NCBI GenBank assembly: GCA_902826095.1
Contig: CADEDN010000028.1
Location: 1-44,650, forward strand
DNA length: 44,650 nucleotides
Origin: an uncultured Alphaproteobacteria bacterium
GTDB lineage: Bacteria; Pseudomonadota; Alphaproteobacteria; Caulobacterales; Parvularculaceae
Direction of reading: 5' to 3'
Made by a program: the position numbers and the translations under genes. Shown in pieces: positions 16,023 through 24,841 of the stretch (the first letter of the stretch is position 1; the number at the start of each line of letters is the position of its first letter). The notes below the pieces were generated by a model. It saw only the letters and a program-made list of their open reading frames with translations. It had not been told where the DNA came from and made no database searches.

Positions 16023-18176
16023 ATGCCGGGCGATTTCAAATACAAGGCTTTCATCAGCTATAGCTGGGCCGATCGCCAATGGGGCGAATGGCTCCACCAT
16101 GCGCTTGAGACCTATCGCGCGCCGAAATCGCTTGGCGGCGCGCGCTTGCACCCGATCTTCAAGGACCGCGAGGAAGAAGCAGCGGGACATTCGATCGGTT
16201 CGGCGATCGAGGCGGCGCTCGGATCGAGCGAATTTCTGGTCGTCCTCTGCAGCCCGAATTCGGCGAAATCGAAATGGGTGAACCGCGAGGTCGCGTGGTT
16301 CAAGACGCACCGCGACGCCCGGAAGATACTGACCCTCATCGTCGCCGGCGAGCCGCACGCCTCCGACACGCCGGGCCGCGAGGCGGAAGAATGTTTCCCG
16401 CGGACGCTTCTCTACAAAGTCGACGCCGATCTCGCGGCCACGGACGAATTCGAGGACGCCCCGCTTGCCGCTGACGCGCGCGAGACCGGCGACGGCCGGC
16501 GCGGCGCGAAACTCAAACTCGCCGCCGCAATGCTGGGCGTCGGCTACGACGCGCTCGCGCGGCGGGACGACCGGCGCCGCGCGCAGAGACGGCGCGCCGC
16601 GATGGGCGCCATGGCCGCACTCGTCGCCGTGCTCTCAGGGATCACGCTTTACGCCGTCAACCAGCGCGACGCCGCCATTGGGGCGCGGAAGATCGCCGAA
16701 GCCGCCGAGAAGGACGCAAAGTTCCAGGCGGACGAAGCGCAAAGCCTTGTCGAATTCATGCTGACGGATCTGCGCCAGCGGCTCGACGCGGTCGGCCGGC
16801 TCGATATTCTCGACAGCGTGGCAAAGCGCCTGCTGGAAAGCTATGAAAAGCAGGACCTTGCAACGCTCGACCCCGACGCGCTCGGGCGCCGGGCGCGGGT
16901 GCTCTTGCTGCTCGGCGAAGTCGAGGGAACGCGCGGCAAACTCGACGCCGCGCTCGCCCGCTACAAGGACGCTGCGGCAACGACGGAAGAATTGTTGCGC
17001 CGCGCTCCTGACGACCAACAACGCATCTTCGACCACGCGCAGAGCGTCTACTGGGTCGGCGACATCGCGTGGAAGCGCGGGGATGTGGCGCTGACCGCTG
17101 CACAGTGGACGCAGTATCGCGACTATGGCGCGCGCCTCGTCAAGCTCGATCCGGACAAGGACGAATGGCGAACGGAGCTCGGCTATGGCCACCGCAATCT
17201 TGGCGTTCTCGCCTACACCGAAGGAGAGGCGAGCGACGCCGTCGAGGCCTTCCGTCGCGCGCGCGACGTATCAAAAGCCCTTTCGGAGAAGCACGCTGAC
17301 GACGCCAATCTCCAGATCGCTTATGCCGACGATCTCATCTGGCTCGCCTCCGCACAGGAAAAGGCAGGCGCTTTCGCCGAGGCGGAAGAGACCCTCGCCG
17401 CAGAAGCCGCAATCAGCGGCGCTCTGCTCGCGAAGGACCCTGAAAACGACATGGCTCTTCAGCGTCAATCGGTTAATGGGCGCATGGCGGCCCGACTCGC
17501 CATTGAGCAGGGTGACGCAAGGCGTTCGCTGGAAATTCTCAATGGACTTGTGCCGCTGCATGAGGCGAGAATTGCACATGATTTGGAGAATACTGCTTGG
17601 CAAGATTTTTTGAGCTTGTTGAAGATCGATCTCGCGAACACGACCCTTGCTTTGGGTGATATTGCTGCGTCACGTCAAACGGCGGACAAAGCTATCGCTG
17701 CTGCACGTCGATTAATTCAGATCGATTCACGCGTAGCGAATTGGAATTTGACCAATCTCGGTTTGGCGCTTCAAACCGCAGCGCGCGCGGCCATTGCAGA
17801 CGGAGATATGTTAGCGGCATCGGATTTTGCAGCTGAGGCCCAGTCATTAGTCGACCACTCAAACATAACCCTCCAAGAAACCGCTCCAATGCGAAGATTC
17901 GAAGCAGCGACAGCGTTAATCCGGGCGATAATCCTCAAAGACGCCGGCGATTACGCGGGATCGAAATCCCTCGCAAAGACAGCATCAGAAGAACTTGGCC
18001 CGCTCTATGAAAAATCATCTCCCGCCCATCGGCATGTGATCGTCGAACTTATACTTAGATCGGGAGATACGAAGAAAGCCGGCGCGCTCGCCGAACAGTT
18101 GCACGCGCTCGGTTATAGGCATCCGGATTTCATGAAATTGCGAATCGAATTGGCGTCACAAAAAGGAGGAAGATGA
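16023..18176 (+). CDS. TIR domain protein with a transmembrane helix and TPR-like repeats
   Basis: This is a 717-residue protein in three parts. The N-terminal TIR domain (about residues 1-140) starts FKYKAFISYSWADRQWGEW and includes the S-x-W-V-x-x-E segment SKWVNREVAW, which contains the Glu expected for NAD-cleaving TIR enzymes. A hydrophobic helix lies at about 192-213. A long alpha-helical TPR-like region follows to the C-terminus (for example NLGVLAYTEGEASDAVEAFRRA). It would place a TIR domain in the cytoplasm and the repeats across the membrane. Codon use becomes markedly more AT-rich from about base 17,500 on. Whether it is a NADase or a scaffold cannot be told. Confidence 0.88.
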   Translation: MPGDFKYKAFISYSWADRQWGEWLHHALETYRAPKSLGGARLHPIFKDREEEAAGHSIGSAIEAALGSSEFLVVLCSPNSAKSKWVNREVAWFKTHRDARKILTLIVAGEPHASDTPGREAEECFPRTLLYKVDADLAATDEFEDAPLAADARETGDGRRGAKLKLAAAMLGVGYDALARRDDRRRAQRRRAAMGAMAALVAVLSGITLYAVNQRDAAIGARKIAEAAEKDAKFQADEAQSLVEFMLTDLRQRLDAVGRLDILDSVAKRLLESYEKQDLATLDPDALGRRARVLLLLGEVEGTRGKLDAALARYKDAAATTEELLRRAPDDQQRIFDHAQSVYWVGDIAWKRGDVALTAAQWTQYRDYGARLVKLDPDKDEWRTELGYGHRNLGVLAYTEGEASDAVEAFRRARDVSKALSEKHADDANLQIAYADDLIWLASAQEKAGAFAEAEETLAAEAAISGALLAKDPENDMALQRQSVNGRMAARLAIEQGDARRSLEILNGLVPLHEARIAHDLENTAWQDFLSLLKIDLANTTLALGDIAASRQTADKAIAAARRLIQIDSRVANWNLTNLGLALQTAARAAIADGDMLAASDFAAEAQSLVDHSNITLQETAPMRRFEAATALIRAIILKDAGDYAGSKSLAKTASEELGPLYEKSSPAHRHVIVELILRSGDTKKAGALAEQLHALGYRHPDFMKLRIELASQKGGR

Positions 18177-18234
18177 CATTGAAGCCGCACTAACACATTG
18201 CGCTAAAGTAATGACCAGAAAAGGAGAAACGATC

Positions 18235-18894
18235 ATGCGAAGTCTGCAATCGAATTTGACCCTCGCCTTCATTGTCTTTGCGCTCACGGCGCTGTCCGCC
18301 GCACCAGCCGCGGCGCAGATAAACAACCAATCCTGCGCCGCAGGTACGCAGCAACTCTATCTTCAGGTCTCCGCGACCCGGCAATCCTTTATAGCGCCGG
18401 GCGACGGCTACATGACGAATTACTATACCGGGTGGAACGGCAACTGCTGGGACCCGTCGCAGGACGCTTTTGCGATGGCAAATCTCGGCAATGGGCCGTT
18501 TAATTTCATCATCAACATTTTCGATCCGCAGAATCTGGGGATGAAGTTTACGGACCAACAAGGCAATGGGTGCCTCGGCCCCAACGCGCCGAATCCGAAC
18601 TTCGTCGTCGTTTTCGGCAAGATCAACAGCAAGGGCAGGGTCATCGAGCCTCTAGCGCCCTGGCCGATTCCAAATCTCCCACCATCGGAAGCCGGCGAGT
18701 ATTACAATTTCCAGATTTCGCCGGATCAGAAGTCTATCAGTTTCAACGATCGCGATAATCGCGGACCAGACTATCATTTCGGCGTCTATCTTTGCGATCA
18801 CAACGCCAATAATCCCAGCGGCGTCTATTTGTTTCTGTCCGATCCGGGGCAACAACCGAAGGGCACGACACAACCAATCGAGCCAAAACCCTAG
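18235..18894 (+). CDS. Secreted protein of unknown function
   Basis: This is a 219-residue protein with a clear signal peptide ending AAA|QINN (about residue 29) and a mature part rich in Asn, Pro, Gly and Tyr with five Cys residues. It contains two WxGxCWDPSQDAF-like and GNGPFNFIINIFDPQN stretches. I do not recognise the family. AAGGAG (18221-18226) supports the start, whereas an ATG 24 bases earlier lacks one. Its base composition is less GC-rich than the neighbours, like the end of the TIR gene 58 bases upstream. The two may have been acquired or may be expressed together. Confidence 0.8.
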   Translation: MRSLQSNLTLAFIVFALTALSAAPAAAQINNQSCAAGTQQLYLQVSATRQSFIAPGDGYMTNYYTGWNGNCWDPSQDAFAMANLGNGPFNFIINIFDPQNLGMKFTDQQGNGCLGPNAPNPNFVVVFGKINSKGRVIEPLAPWPIPNLPPSEAGEYYNFQISPDQKSISFNDRDNRGPDYHFGVYLCDHNANNPSGVYLFLSDPGQQPKGTTQPIEPKP

Positions 18895-18922
18895 CGAGCA
18901 TTTTCTATCGGCTATTTCCAAT

Positions 18923-18947
18923 GGCGGGCGCTTCATTGGCGCCCGCC
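18923..18947. terminator. Perfect hairpin, possible terminator
   Basis: A 9-base perfect stem GGCGGGCGC/GCGCCCGCC (18923-18931 and 18939-18947) with a 7-base loop lies 28 bases after the secreted-protein stop. No T run follows on either strand, so termination would be weak or factor-aided. Confidence 0.4.
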
Positions 18948-19018
18948 GACTTACGCCGGGTCGCGACCCTTGCTGATCGCGCTTCCCTTCCTTCGCCAAT
19001 TACCCGATCTTCGCCGGC

Positions 19019-19660
19019 ATGAGCGACAGTCAAGAAATCCGTTTCGACCCCTCGACTGCGTGTCCGGGCGCGTTTCGCGGGCCTTTCTCCGAAATCTGGC
19101 GTCTTCTGTGTACAGTCTATCTGAAACTCGCCGGCTGGAAGATCGAGGGCGACTGGCCGCGCGACATGCCGAAAATGGTGCTGATCGCCGCGCCCCACAC
19201 TTCGAACTGGGACGGGATCAACATGCTCGCGGCCGCGGGCTTCTACCGCGTGCCGCTGAAATGGATGGGCAAGAAGGAGCTGACGACGGGTCCCCTTGGC
19301 GGGATCGTCAAATGGCTCGGTTGCGTTCCCGTCGACCGGAAGGGCGGCAGCGATCTCGTCAACCAGATGAAGGACGCCTTCGCCAGGGCCGACGCCATGG
19401 TGCTCGCGATCCCGCCCGAAGGGACGCGGGCGGCGACGACGGAATGGAAGACCGGGTTTTATCATATCGCGCGCGCGGCGGGCGTTCCGCTGGTGATGAG
19501 CGTTCTCGATTACGGAACAAAGACGATCCGCCTCGTGGGGGCGCTGACGCCTTCGGGCGATTACGCGGCGGACCTCGCCGTCATCAAGTCGCATTATGAC
19601 GGCGCGAAGGGTCTTCGCGCCGGACAATTCGTGCAGGAAGAGAAGGAACTCCCCCGATGA
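19019..19660 (+). CDS. PlsC-like lysophospholipid acyltransferase family protein
   Basis: This is a 213-residue protein with the acyltransferase motif HTSNWD (HX4D form, about residues 60-65) and the second family motif PPEGTR (about 139-144). PlsC-like enzymes move acyl chains to lyso-glycerophospholipids at the inner membrane. This short subgroup, without a long N-terminal membrane anchor, is widespread and its acceptor is often unknown. The stop overlaps the next gene by four bases (ATGA). The role in phospholipid synthesis is inferred from the motifs. Confidence 0.85.
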   Translation: MSDSQEIRFDPSTACPGAFRGPFSEIWRLLCTVYLKLAGWKIEGDWPRDMPKMVLIAAPHTSNWDGINMLAAAGFYRVPLKWMGKKELTTGPLGGIVKWLGCVPVDRKGGSDLVNQMKDAFARADAMVLAIPPEGTRAATTEWKTGFYHIARAAGVPLVMSVLDYGTKTIRLVGALTPSGDYAADLAVIKSHYDGAKGLRAGQFVQEEKELPR

Positions 19661-20136
19661 CGACGCCATTCAAGGCCGAAGGCGGATGCGATTGCGGCGG
19701 CCTGCGCTATCGCATGGAAGACCGCCCGCTGTTCGTTCATTGCTGCCATTGCCGCTGGTGCCAGCGCGAGACGGGTGCGGCCTTCGCGCTGAACGCGATG
19801 ATCGAGAGCGATCGCGTGACGACGCTCGCGGGCGAGCCCGAAATCGTGCAGACCCCTTCGGCGTCGGGGCGCGGCCAGAAGATCGCGCGCTGCCAGAAAT
19901 GCCGCCTCGCGCTCTGGAGTCATTATTCCGGCGCCGGCGACAAGGTGAAATTCGTGCGCGTCGGGACGCTCGACAATCCCGATCTCCTGCCGCCGGACAT
20001 TCATATTTTCACCGCGACCAAGCAGCCCTGGGTCGTCATCCCGCCGCGCGCGCTTAGCGTTGAGGAATTCTACGACTGGCGCGAAGCCTGGCCCGATTAT
20101 GCGAAGGAGCGCCGCAAGGCGATGAGCGGCAAATAA
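19657..20136 (+). CDS. GFA family zinc protein
   Basis: This is a 159-residue protein with the Cys pattern of the glutathione-dependent formaldehyde-activating (GFA) fold: GGCDCGGLRY, CCHCRWCQRETGAAF and CQKCRLALW. These cysteines bind zinc. Only some members act on S-hydroxymethylglutathione and most are uncharacterised, so formaldehyde handling should not be assumed. It is translationally coupled to the acyltransferase gene. Confidence 0.88.
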   Translation: MTTPFKAEGGCDCGGLRYRMEDRPLFVHCCHCRWCQRETGAAFALNAMIESDRVTTLAGEPEIVQTPSASGRGQKIARCQKCRLALWSHYSGAGDKVKFVRVGTLDNPDLLPPDIHIFTATKQPWVVIPPRALSVEEFYDWREAWPDYAKERRKAMSGK

Positions 20137-20287
20137 GCCGCCCCTTCCCCCCCCTATCATCCCGGACGCGCCGCAGCTCGTCCTCCTTCACGACCCGGCG
20201 CCCCCCCCGGCGGACGCCGCCATCTGTCGCACCGCGAGCACGACTCAATCCATATTGATCGAGGTCTCGTTTTTCGAAGGCGACTCG

Positions 20288-21141
20288 ATGAAGCCTGCTC
20301 AAAAGGCCGCGCCCAAACCCGCGCCGAGGCCGAAGAAGGAACCCAAACTCTCGCGCGCGCACGCGCCGGAGGGGCTTTCGCCGCGCGACTGGCAGCGCGC
20401 CCTGCGCCGCCAGTTCGGCCGCGAGCAGGATTTCGGGCTCGAAAACCTCGGCGACGAACCGTTCTTCTTGGAATTCCGCGTCAGCAATCCGGTTTCGAAA
20501 TCCGCCTATCGCGTGGCGATCCGGGGCCTCGGGCCGGGCGGGAATTTCTGTTCGTGCCCTGACTATGCGACCGGCGAGCTCGGAACCTGCAAGCACATCG
20601 AATTTGCGCTGGGCGGGTTGGAGAAAAAACGCGGCGCCAAGGCGGCGTTCGCCCGCGGCGCCCAGCCGGCCTATTCCGAACTCTTTTTGCGCAAGGACGG
20701 GGAGCGGCGCGTCCATTTTCGCGCCGCTGCGGATTGCCCGCCGGAAGTTGTGAAGGCGGCCAAAAAGCTGTTCGATTTCGATCAGAATGGCGTGCTGGCG
20801 AGATCGGCCGCTTCTCGGGGCGCGAGGCGCGCGTCATCGCCGGCGGCCGGGCCGAACGTCAAAAGGACTGCGCCCTCGACGATTTCTGCAAGATCACCAA
20901 TTATGAGAAACTTGAGCCCAATCTCGATTTGATCGCAGGCTGGGCGCCGGAACTGGTCATCGTCGATGAGGCGCAGCGCGTGAAGAACCGGAACACCATC
21001 GCAGCGCGCGCCCTCAAACGCATCGATAATCCGTATGCGATCGTACTGACGGGGACGCCCTTGGAGAACAAGCTGGAGGAGCTGATCTCGATCGTCCAGT
21101 TCGTCGATCAGCATCGGCTCGGGCCGACCTGGAAGCTGCTC
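20288..21141 (+). pseudogene. Remnant of a SNF2-family helicase with an N-terminal SWIM zinc finger
   Basis: The first frame (20288 to about 20800) encodes a Lys/Pro-rich start and a SWIM finger, CSCPDYATGELGTCKHIEFAL (C-x-C...C-x-H). It then breaks into a second frame (about 20806-21141) that encodes the middle of a SNF2 ATPase: FCKITNYEKLEP, the Walker B box VIVDEAQRVKN, and VLTGTPLENKLEELISIVQF. The Walker A/ATP-binding lobe between them and the whole C-terminal helicase lobe are missing. At least two deletions have occurred, and the reading frame downstream ends in unrelated sequence. No functional ATPase could be made. Confidence 0.85.
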
Positions 21142-21582
21142 AGCATGTGCGACCTCATCGTGAACATGCGATCGCCCTGCTTCAAAAGGGGGTGAAGGAA
21201 GGTCCCGCTTTCCAAGGAGGGGTAGAAAGAGACTCGTGCGGATTCCCACCCCTTGAAGTGGAAAGGGGCAGGAAGGGATTGGTTTTGATACAGACGAATG
21301 GCGCGGCGCGTCCGGAATCTTGCGCGGCAAGAGCGCCGTTGAACTCCCGGGATCCCGGATCAGCGACGCAGCCCTCATCCTGAGGAGCCGCCGTCAGGCG
21401 GCGTCTCGAAGGACACGTTGCAGCGCATCCGGAATGACAGGGTGGGGAAGCGGCGGAGAGATCAGACTGAAACAGCGCCAATCTCCCCTGTCCCCCTTTC
21501 CAGGAAGGGAGCCGATTGAGGCCGATTAGCCAAGCGCGACGAGCGCGCCTATAGGCTGGCGCGTCATTTCCGCCCGACTGTG
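21142..21582. other. Gene-free region after the helicase remnant
   Basis: No convincing gene is seen. It contains imperfect inverted blocks rich in CCCC/GGGG and one copy of a 100-base dispersed repeat (21348-21447). This is debris beside the deleted helicase gene. Confidence 0.6.
21348..21447. repeat. Dispersed 100-base palindromic repeat, copy 1
   Basis: It starts CGGGATCCCGG, has the central hairpin GCCGCCGTCAGGCGGC after CCTCATCCTGAGGAG, and ends GATGACAGGGTGGGG-like. A second copy at 44135-44234 differs at five of 100 positions by direct reading, and a third degenerate piece is near 35849. It resembles intergenic palindromic repeats common in alphaproteobacteria. Confidence 0.85.
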
Positions 21583-22875
21583 ATGCTCATCCCCTCCCTT
21601 CGCGTGTTCCGCCATCGCGCCTACGCCCATTATTGGGTGATGCGCCAGCTTTTGTCCGCCTCGCGGCAGATGCAGGCGGTCGCGATCGGCTGGCAGGTCT
21701 ACGATCTCGCGCGGCAGACGCGCGGCGTCGAGGAATCGGCGTTCGTCCTCGGGCTTGTCGGTCTTGCGCAGTTCCTTCCCGTCCTGCTGCTGTCGCTTGT
21801 CGGCGGTCAGGCGGCTGATCGCTTCGATCGCAAGATGATCCTCGTCGTCAGCAATATCGGACGCGTCCTCGCCGGCTTTGCGCTCATCGCCAGCGTCTCG
21901 ATGCCGGCGGCGCAGGCGCTGCCGATCGTGTTCGCGATGTCCGTCGTGATGGGCGCCGTCAACGCCTTCGCGCCGGCGGCGTCGAATGCGCTCTATCCGA
22001 CGCTTGTGCCGCGCGAGGACCTTGCTCCTGCGATCGCGTGGAACTCGCTTGGTTTTCAGGTCTCGTCCGTCGCCGGCCCGGCGATTGGCGGCCTTCTCTA
22101 CGCGCTTGGCGGCGAGATCGTCTACGCGTTCAGCACCTTGATGGTCGTCGGCGCGATTCTCGCCATCGCGACGGCCAGAACGCCAAAGCAGGAACCAGTC
22201 GCGAACGCGCGCGGATTTGCGATGGCGCTCGAAGGTCTTCGTTACGTGCGCGACAACAAGATCGTGCTTGGCGCCATTTCGATCGATCTTGTCGTCGTTT
22301 TCTTCGGCGGCGCGACCGCTCTGCTGCCTGTCTTCGCGCGGGACATTCTTCACGCGGGCGCCGACGGCCTTGGTCTCCTTCGCGCGGCCCCCGCCTTCGG
22401 CGCCGCGATCGTCGCCTTCGCGCTGGCCGTCCGCCCGCTTGAACGCAAGGTCGGGCCATGGATGCTGTGGTCGATCGTCATCTACGGGCTCGCGACGCTC
22501 GCTTTCGGCCTCTCAAAAATATTCTGGCTGTCAATGGGATTGCTGGCGATCACTGGCGCCGCCGACATGATCTCCGTCTATGTGCGGCAAGCGCTTATTC
22601 AGTTCGCAACGCCCGACGCGATGCGCGGGCGCGTCGCATCGGTGTCGTTCATGTTCATCTCCGCGTCGAACGAACTTGGCGAATTTGAATCTGGCGTCGC
22701 CGCACGTTTCATCGGCCCCATCGGCGCGGTCGTTCTTGGCGGATCGGTCGCCATTGCGGCGGCGCTCGCCTGGTTCCGCCTTTTCCCGCAGATGGCGAAG
22801 GCCGACCGGTTCGAAGCGCCGGTGATCCTCGCCTCGGAGCCCGAGCGGCTGGAGCCGCGAACGGCGCCGCGTTAA
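21583..22875 (+). CDS. MFS transporter
   Basis: This is a 430-residue polytopic membrane protein with about 11-12 hydrophobic helices. The cytoplasmic loop GGQAADRFDRKMIL after the second helix is the major-facilitator signature (G-x-x-x-D-R-x-x-R/K). The overall layout, with RALRGRVAS-type loop (here DAMRGRVASV) in the second half, resembles the MFS_3/EntS-type drug or siderophore exporters. The substrate is unknown. The ATG at 21583 is chosen over the GTG directly before it. It ends four bases into the convergent SDR gene. Confidence 0.9.
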   Translation: MLIPSLRVFRHRAYAHYWVMRQLLSASRQMQAVAIGWQVYDLARQTRGVEESAFVLGLVGLAQFLPVLLLSLVGGQAADRFDRKMILVVSNIGRVLAGFALIASVSMPAAQALPIVFAMSVVMGAVNAFAPAASNALYPTLVPREDLAPAIAWNSLGFQVSSVAGPAIGGLLYALGGEIVYAFSTLMVVGAILAIATARTPKQEPVANARGFAMALEGLRYVRDNKIVLGAISIDLVVVFFGGATALLPVFARDILHAGADGLGLLRAAPAFGAAIVAFALAVRPLERKVGPWMLWSIVIYGLATLAFGLSKIFWLSMGLLAITGAADMISVYVRQALIQFATPDAMRGRVASVSFMFISASNELGEFESGVAARFIGPIGAVVLGGSVAIAAALAWFRLFPQMAKADRFEAPVILASEPERLEPRTAPR

Positions 22876-23861
22876 TCCGTCACCGCGTCGTGCCAGCTTT
22901 TATAGGCGCCCTGCCCCAACACCGCCGCCTGCACCTCTTTGTGCGCGGCGTTCAGCGCGCCGCTCGCCTGAATGTTCGGATGGACCGGCTTTCTCAACGG
23001 GCGCTTGCCGGGCGGCAGCGCGATAATTTCAGCGATCGCGCGCGGCACATCCATTGGATCGGTTTCGTAGACGCCGCCGAGCATGCCGCTCGCCATGTCG
23101 ATGTGGCCGGCATAGGCGGTTTTGCGTTCCTCGTCGGCGCTTTCCAACAGCGTTTCGAAATAGCGCGCGCCGTTCTCCCAGATTTTCGTCGGGTACCCTC
23201 CCGGCTGGATGATCGTCGCCTCGACACCGAAAGGCGCAAGCTCATAGGCCATCGCCTCGAACATCGCCTCGACGGCGAATTTCGTCGCGCAATAGGCGCC
23301 GATATTCGGCAGGACGAGACGCCCAAGCTGCGAGGATATCTGCACCATGAGCCCCTCCCGGCGCGCGCGCATTTTCGGCAGCGCGGCGCGCGCGACGCGC
23401 TGATAGCCGAAGAAATTGACATCGAAGGCGCGCTGCAGACTGGCCATGTCGTACATTTCAGCGGGGCCGCCGACGCCAATGCCGGCATTGTTGATTACGG
23501 CGTCGAGCGCGCCGCCGGCGATCTTTTCCGCCTTCGCGACGCCGGCGGCGACCTGATCGTCGCGCGTCACGTCGATGTCGACAACGGATAGCTTCAGTTT
23601 TTCGGTTGACGCGACGTCGAGAAGCTCCTGCGCTTCGGCGCGCTTGCCGCCTTTCAGGTTGCGCATCGAAGCGATGACCGTCGCAGCGGACCTTGCAAAG
23701 TGCAGCGCGGCGAGGCGTCCGAAGCCCGAACTCGTTCCCGTGATCAGCACGGATTTGCCGGCAAGGCCGCCCGCGCCCGCATCCGCAGCGCTTGCGCGCG
23801 AAGGGGCGAGCGCCGCGCCTGTGAGGACCGCAGCCGCGCCGATAAGCTCACGCCTGTTCAT
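22872..23861 (-). CDS. Short-chain dehydrogenase with a Tat-like signal sequence
   Basis: This is a 329-residue protein. The first 25 residues (NRRELIGAAAVLTGAAL...) contain a twin-arginine RRxLxG motif and a hydrophobic stretch ending ASA, suggesting Tat export. A classical SDR domain follows: the cofactor loop GTSSGFG, NNAG, the catalytic Ser in ISSQLG and the pair Y-x-x-x-K in YCATK. Such enzymes use NAD(P) and oxidise or reduce alcohols, ketones or sugars; the substrate is unknown. A longer start at 23954 would add an Arg-rich tail without ribosome site. GGGAGAG precedes 23861. Confidence 0.87.
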   Translation of the reverse strand: MNRRELIGAAAVLTGAALAPSRASAADAGAGGLAGKSVLITGTSSGFGRLAALHFARSAATVIASMRNLKGGKRAEAQELLDVASTEKLKLSVVDIDVTRDDQVAAGVAKAEKIAGGALDAVINNAGIGVGGPAEMYDMASLQRAFDVNFFGYQRVARAALPKMRARREGLMVQISSQLGRLVLPNIGAYCATKFAVEAMFEAMAYELAPFGVEATIIQPGGYPTKIWENGARYFETLLESADEERKTAYAGHIDMASGMLGGVYETDPMDVPRAIAEIIALPPGKRPLRKPVHPNIQASGALNAAHKEVQAAVLGQGAYKSWHDAVTD

Positions 23862-23953
23862 CAACTCTCTCCCTTTTTGTTCGCCTGCAAGATGGCAGTT
23901 TCGTCGCCGCCGTGCTAGGCGTCGCCGCCGTCGAACCGCGCCCCGGCCCCTCA

Positions 23954-24841
23954 ATGACCTTGCAACGCTATCTTGACCGCATCGGTCTTCACGAACCTGT
24001 GAAGCCGGATCTCGACACGCTGCGCCGCGTCCATCGCGCGCATGCGCTGACGCTCACTTATGAAAACCTCGACGTTCAACTCGGCGCGCCGGTGACGCGC
24101 GACGCGGCGGCAAGTTTCGACAAGATCGTGAGACGCGGGCGCGGCGGCTGGTGTTACGAAATGAACGGCCTGCTCGCCTTTGCGCTTGAGGAGATCGGCT
24201 TCGATGTGACGCGGCTCGCCGGCGCGGTGATGCGCGAGGAGCTCGGCGACTTCATGATCGGCAATCATCTCGTGCTGCATGTCCGCCTTGATGGCGACGA
24301 CTGGATCGGCGATGTCGGATTCGGCGACGGCCTGATCGAGCCGGTTCCGCTGAAAGAAGGGCCGATTTTCGGCAACCCGCTCGCCTGCCGCCTTGAACGA
24401 ATTGCGGGAGGCTGGTGGCGCTACCACAATGATCCGCGCGCGGGCGGGCCAAGCTTTGATTTCCACCCGGCGGTGACCGACGAGACCTTGCTCGAGGACC
24501 GGTGCCGGTTTCTGCAGACCGACCCGATGTCGCCTTTCGTCCAGAACGCCGTGGTGCAGCGCTGGCGGAACGATGAACATTGGTCGCTGCGCGGCCGCGT
24601 CCTGCGCGTCCTGTCGCCCGGCGGCGAACGCAAATCGCTGATCGCCTCTGCCGACGATTATGTCCGGACGCTGAGGATCGATTTCGGCGTCGATCTCCCC
24701 GAGGCGGCGTCGCTGTGGCCGGCGATCGAGAAACGTCACGAGGAATTATTCGCCGGCAAGGATCCGCTCGGCGCCGCGCCGACGATCCCGACCGAAGACA
24801 TTCGCGACGCTATCGCCGCGGCCGCATCCCCGAATAGATAA
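23954..24841 (+). CDS. Arylamine N-acetyltransferase
   Basis: This is a 295-residue enzyme with the NAT catalytic triad: Cys in RGGWCYEMN (about residue 69), His in NHLVLHV (about 107) and Asp in IGDVGFGD (about 122). It transfers acetyl groups from acetyl-CoA to arylamines or hydrazines in the cytoplasm. The opening LQRYLDRIG and HALTLTYENLDV fit the family. The start at 23954 gives the usual length. It is divergent from the SDR gene and its last bases overlap a small convergent membrane-protein gene. Confidence 0.93.
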   Translation: MTLQRYLDRIGLHEPVKPDLDTLRRVHRAHALTLTYENLDVQLGAPVTRDAAASFDKIVRRGRGGWCYEMNGLLAFALEEIGFDVTRLAGAVMREELGDFMIGNHLVLHVRLDGDDWIGDVGFGDGLIEPVPLKEGPIFGNPLACRLERIAGGWWRYHNDPRAGGPSFDFHPAVTDETLLEDRCRFLQTDPMSPFVQNAVVQRWRNDEHWSLRGRVLRVLSPGGERKSLIASADDYVRTLRIDFGVDLPEAASLWPAIEKRHEELFAGKDPLGAAPTIPTEDIRDAIAAAASPNR

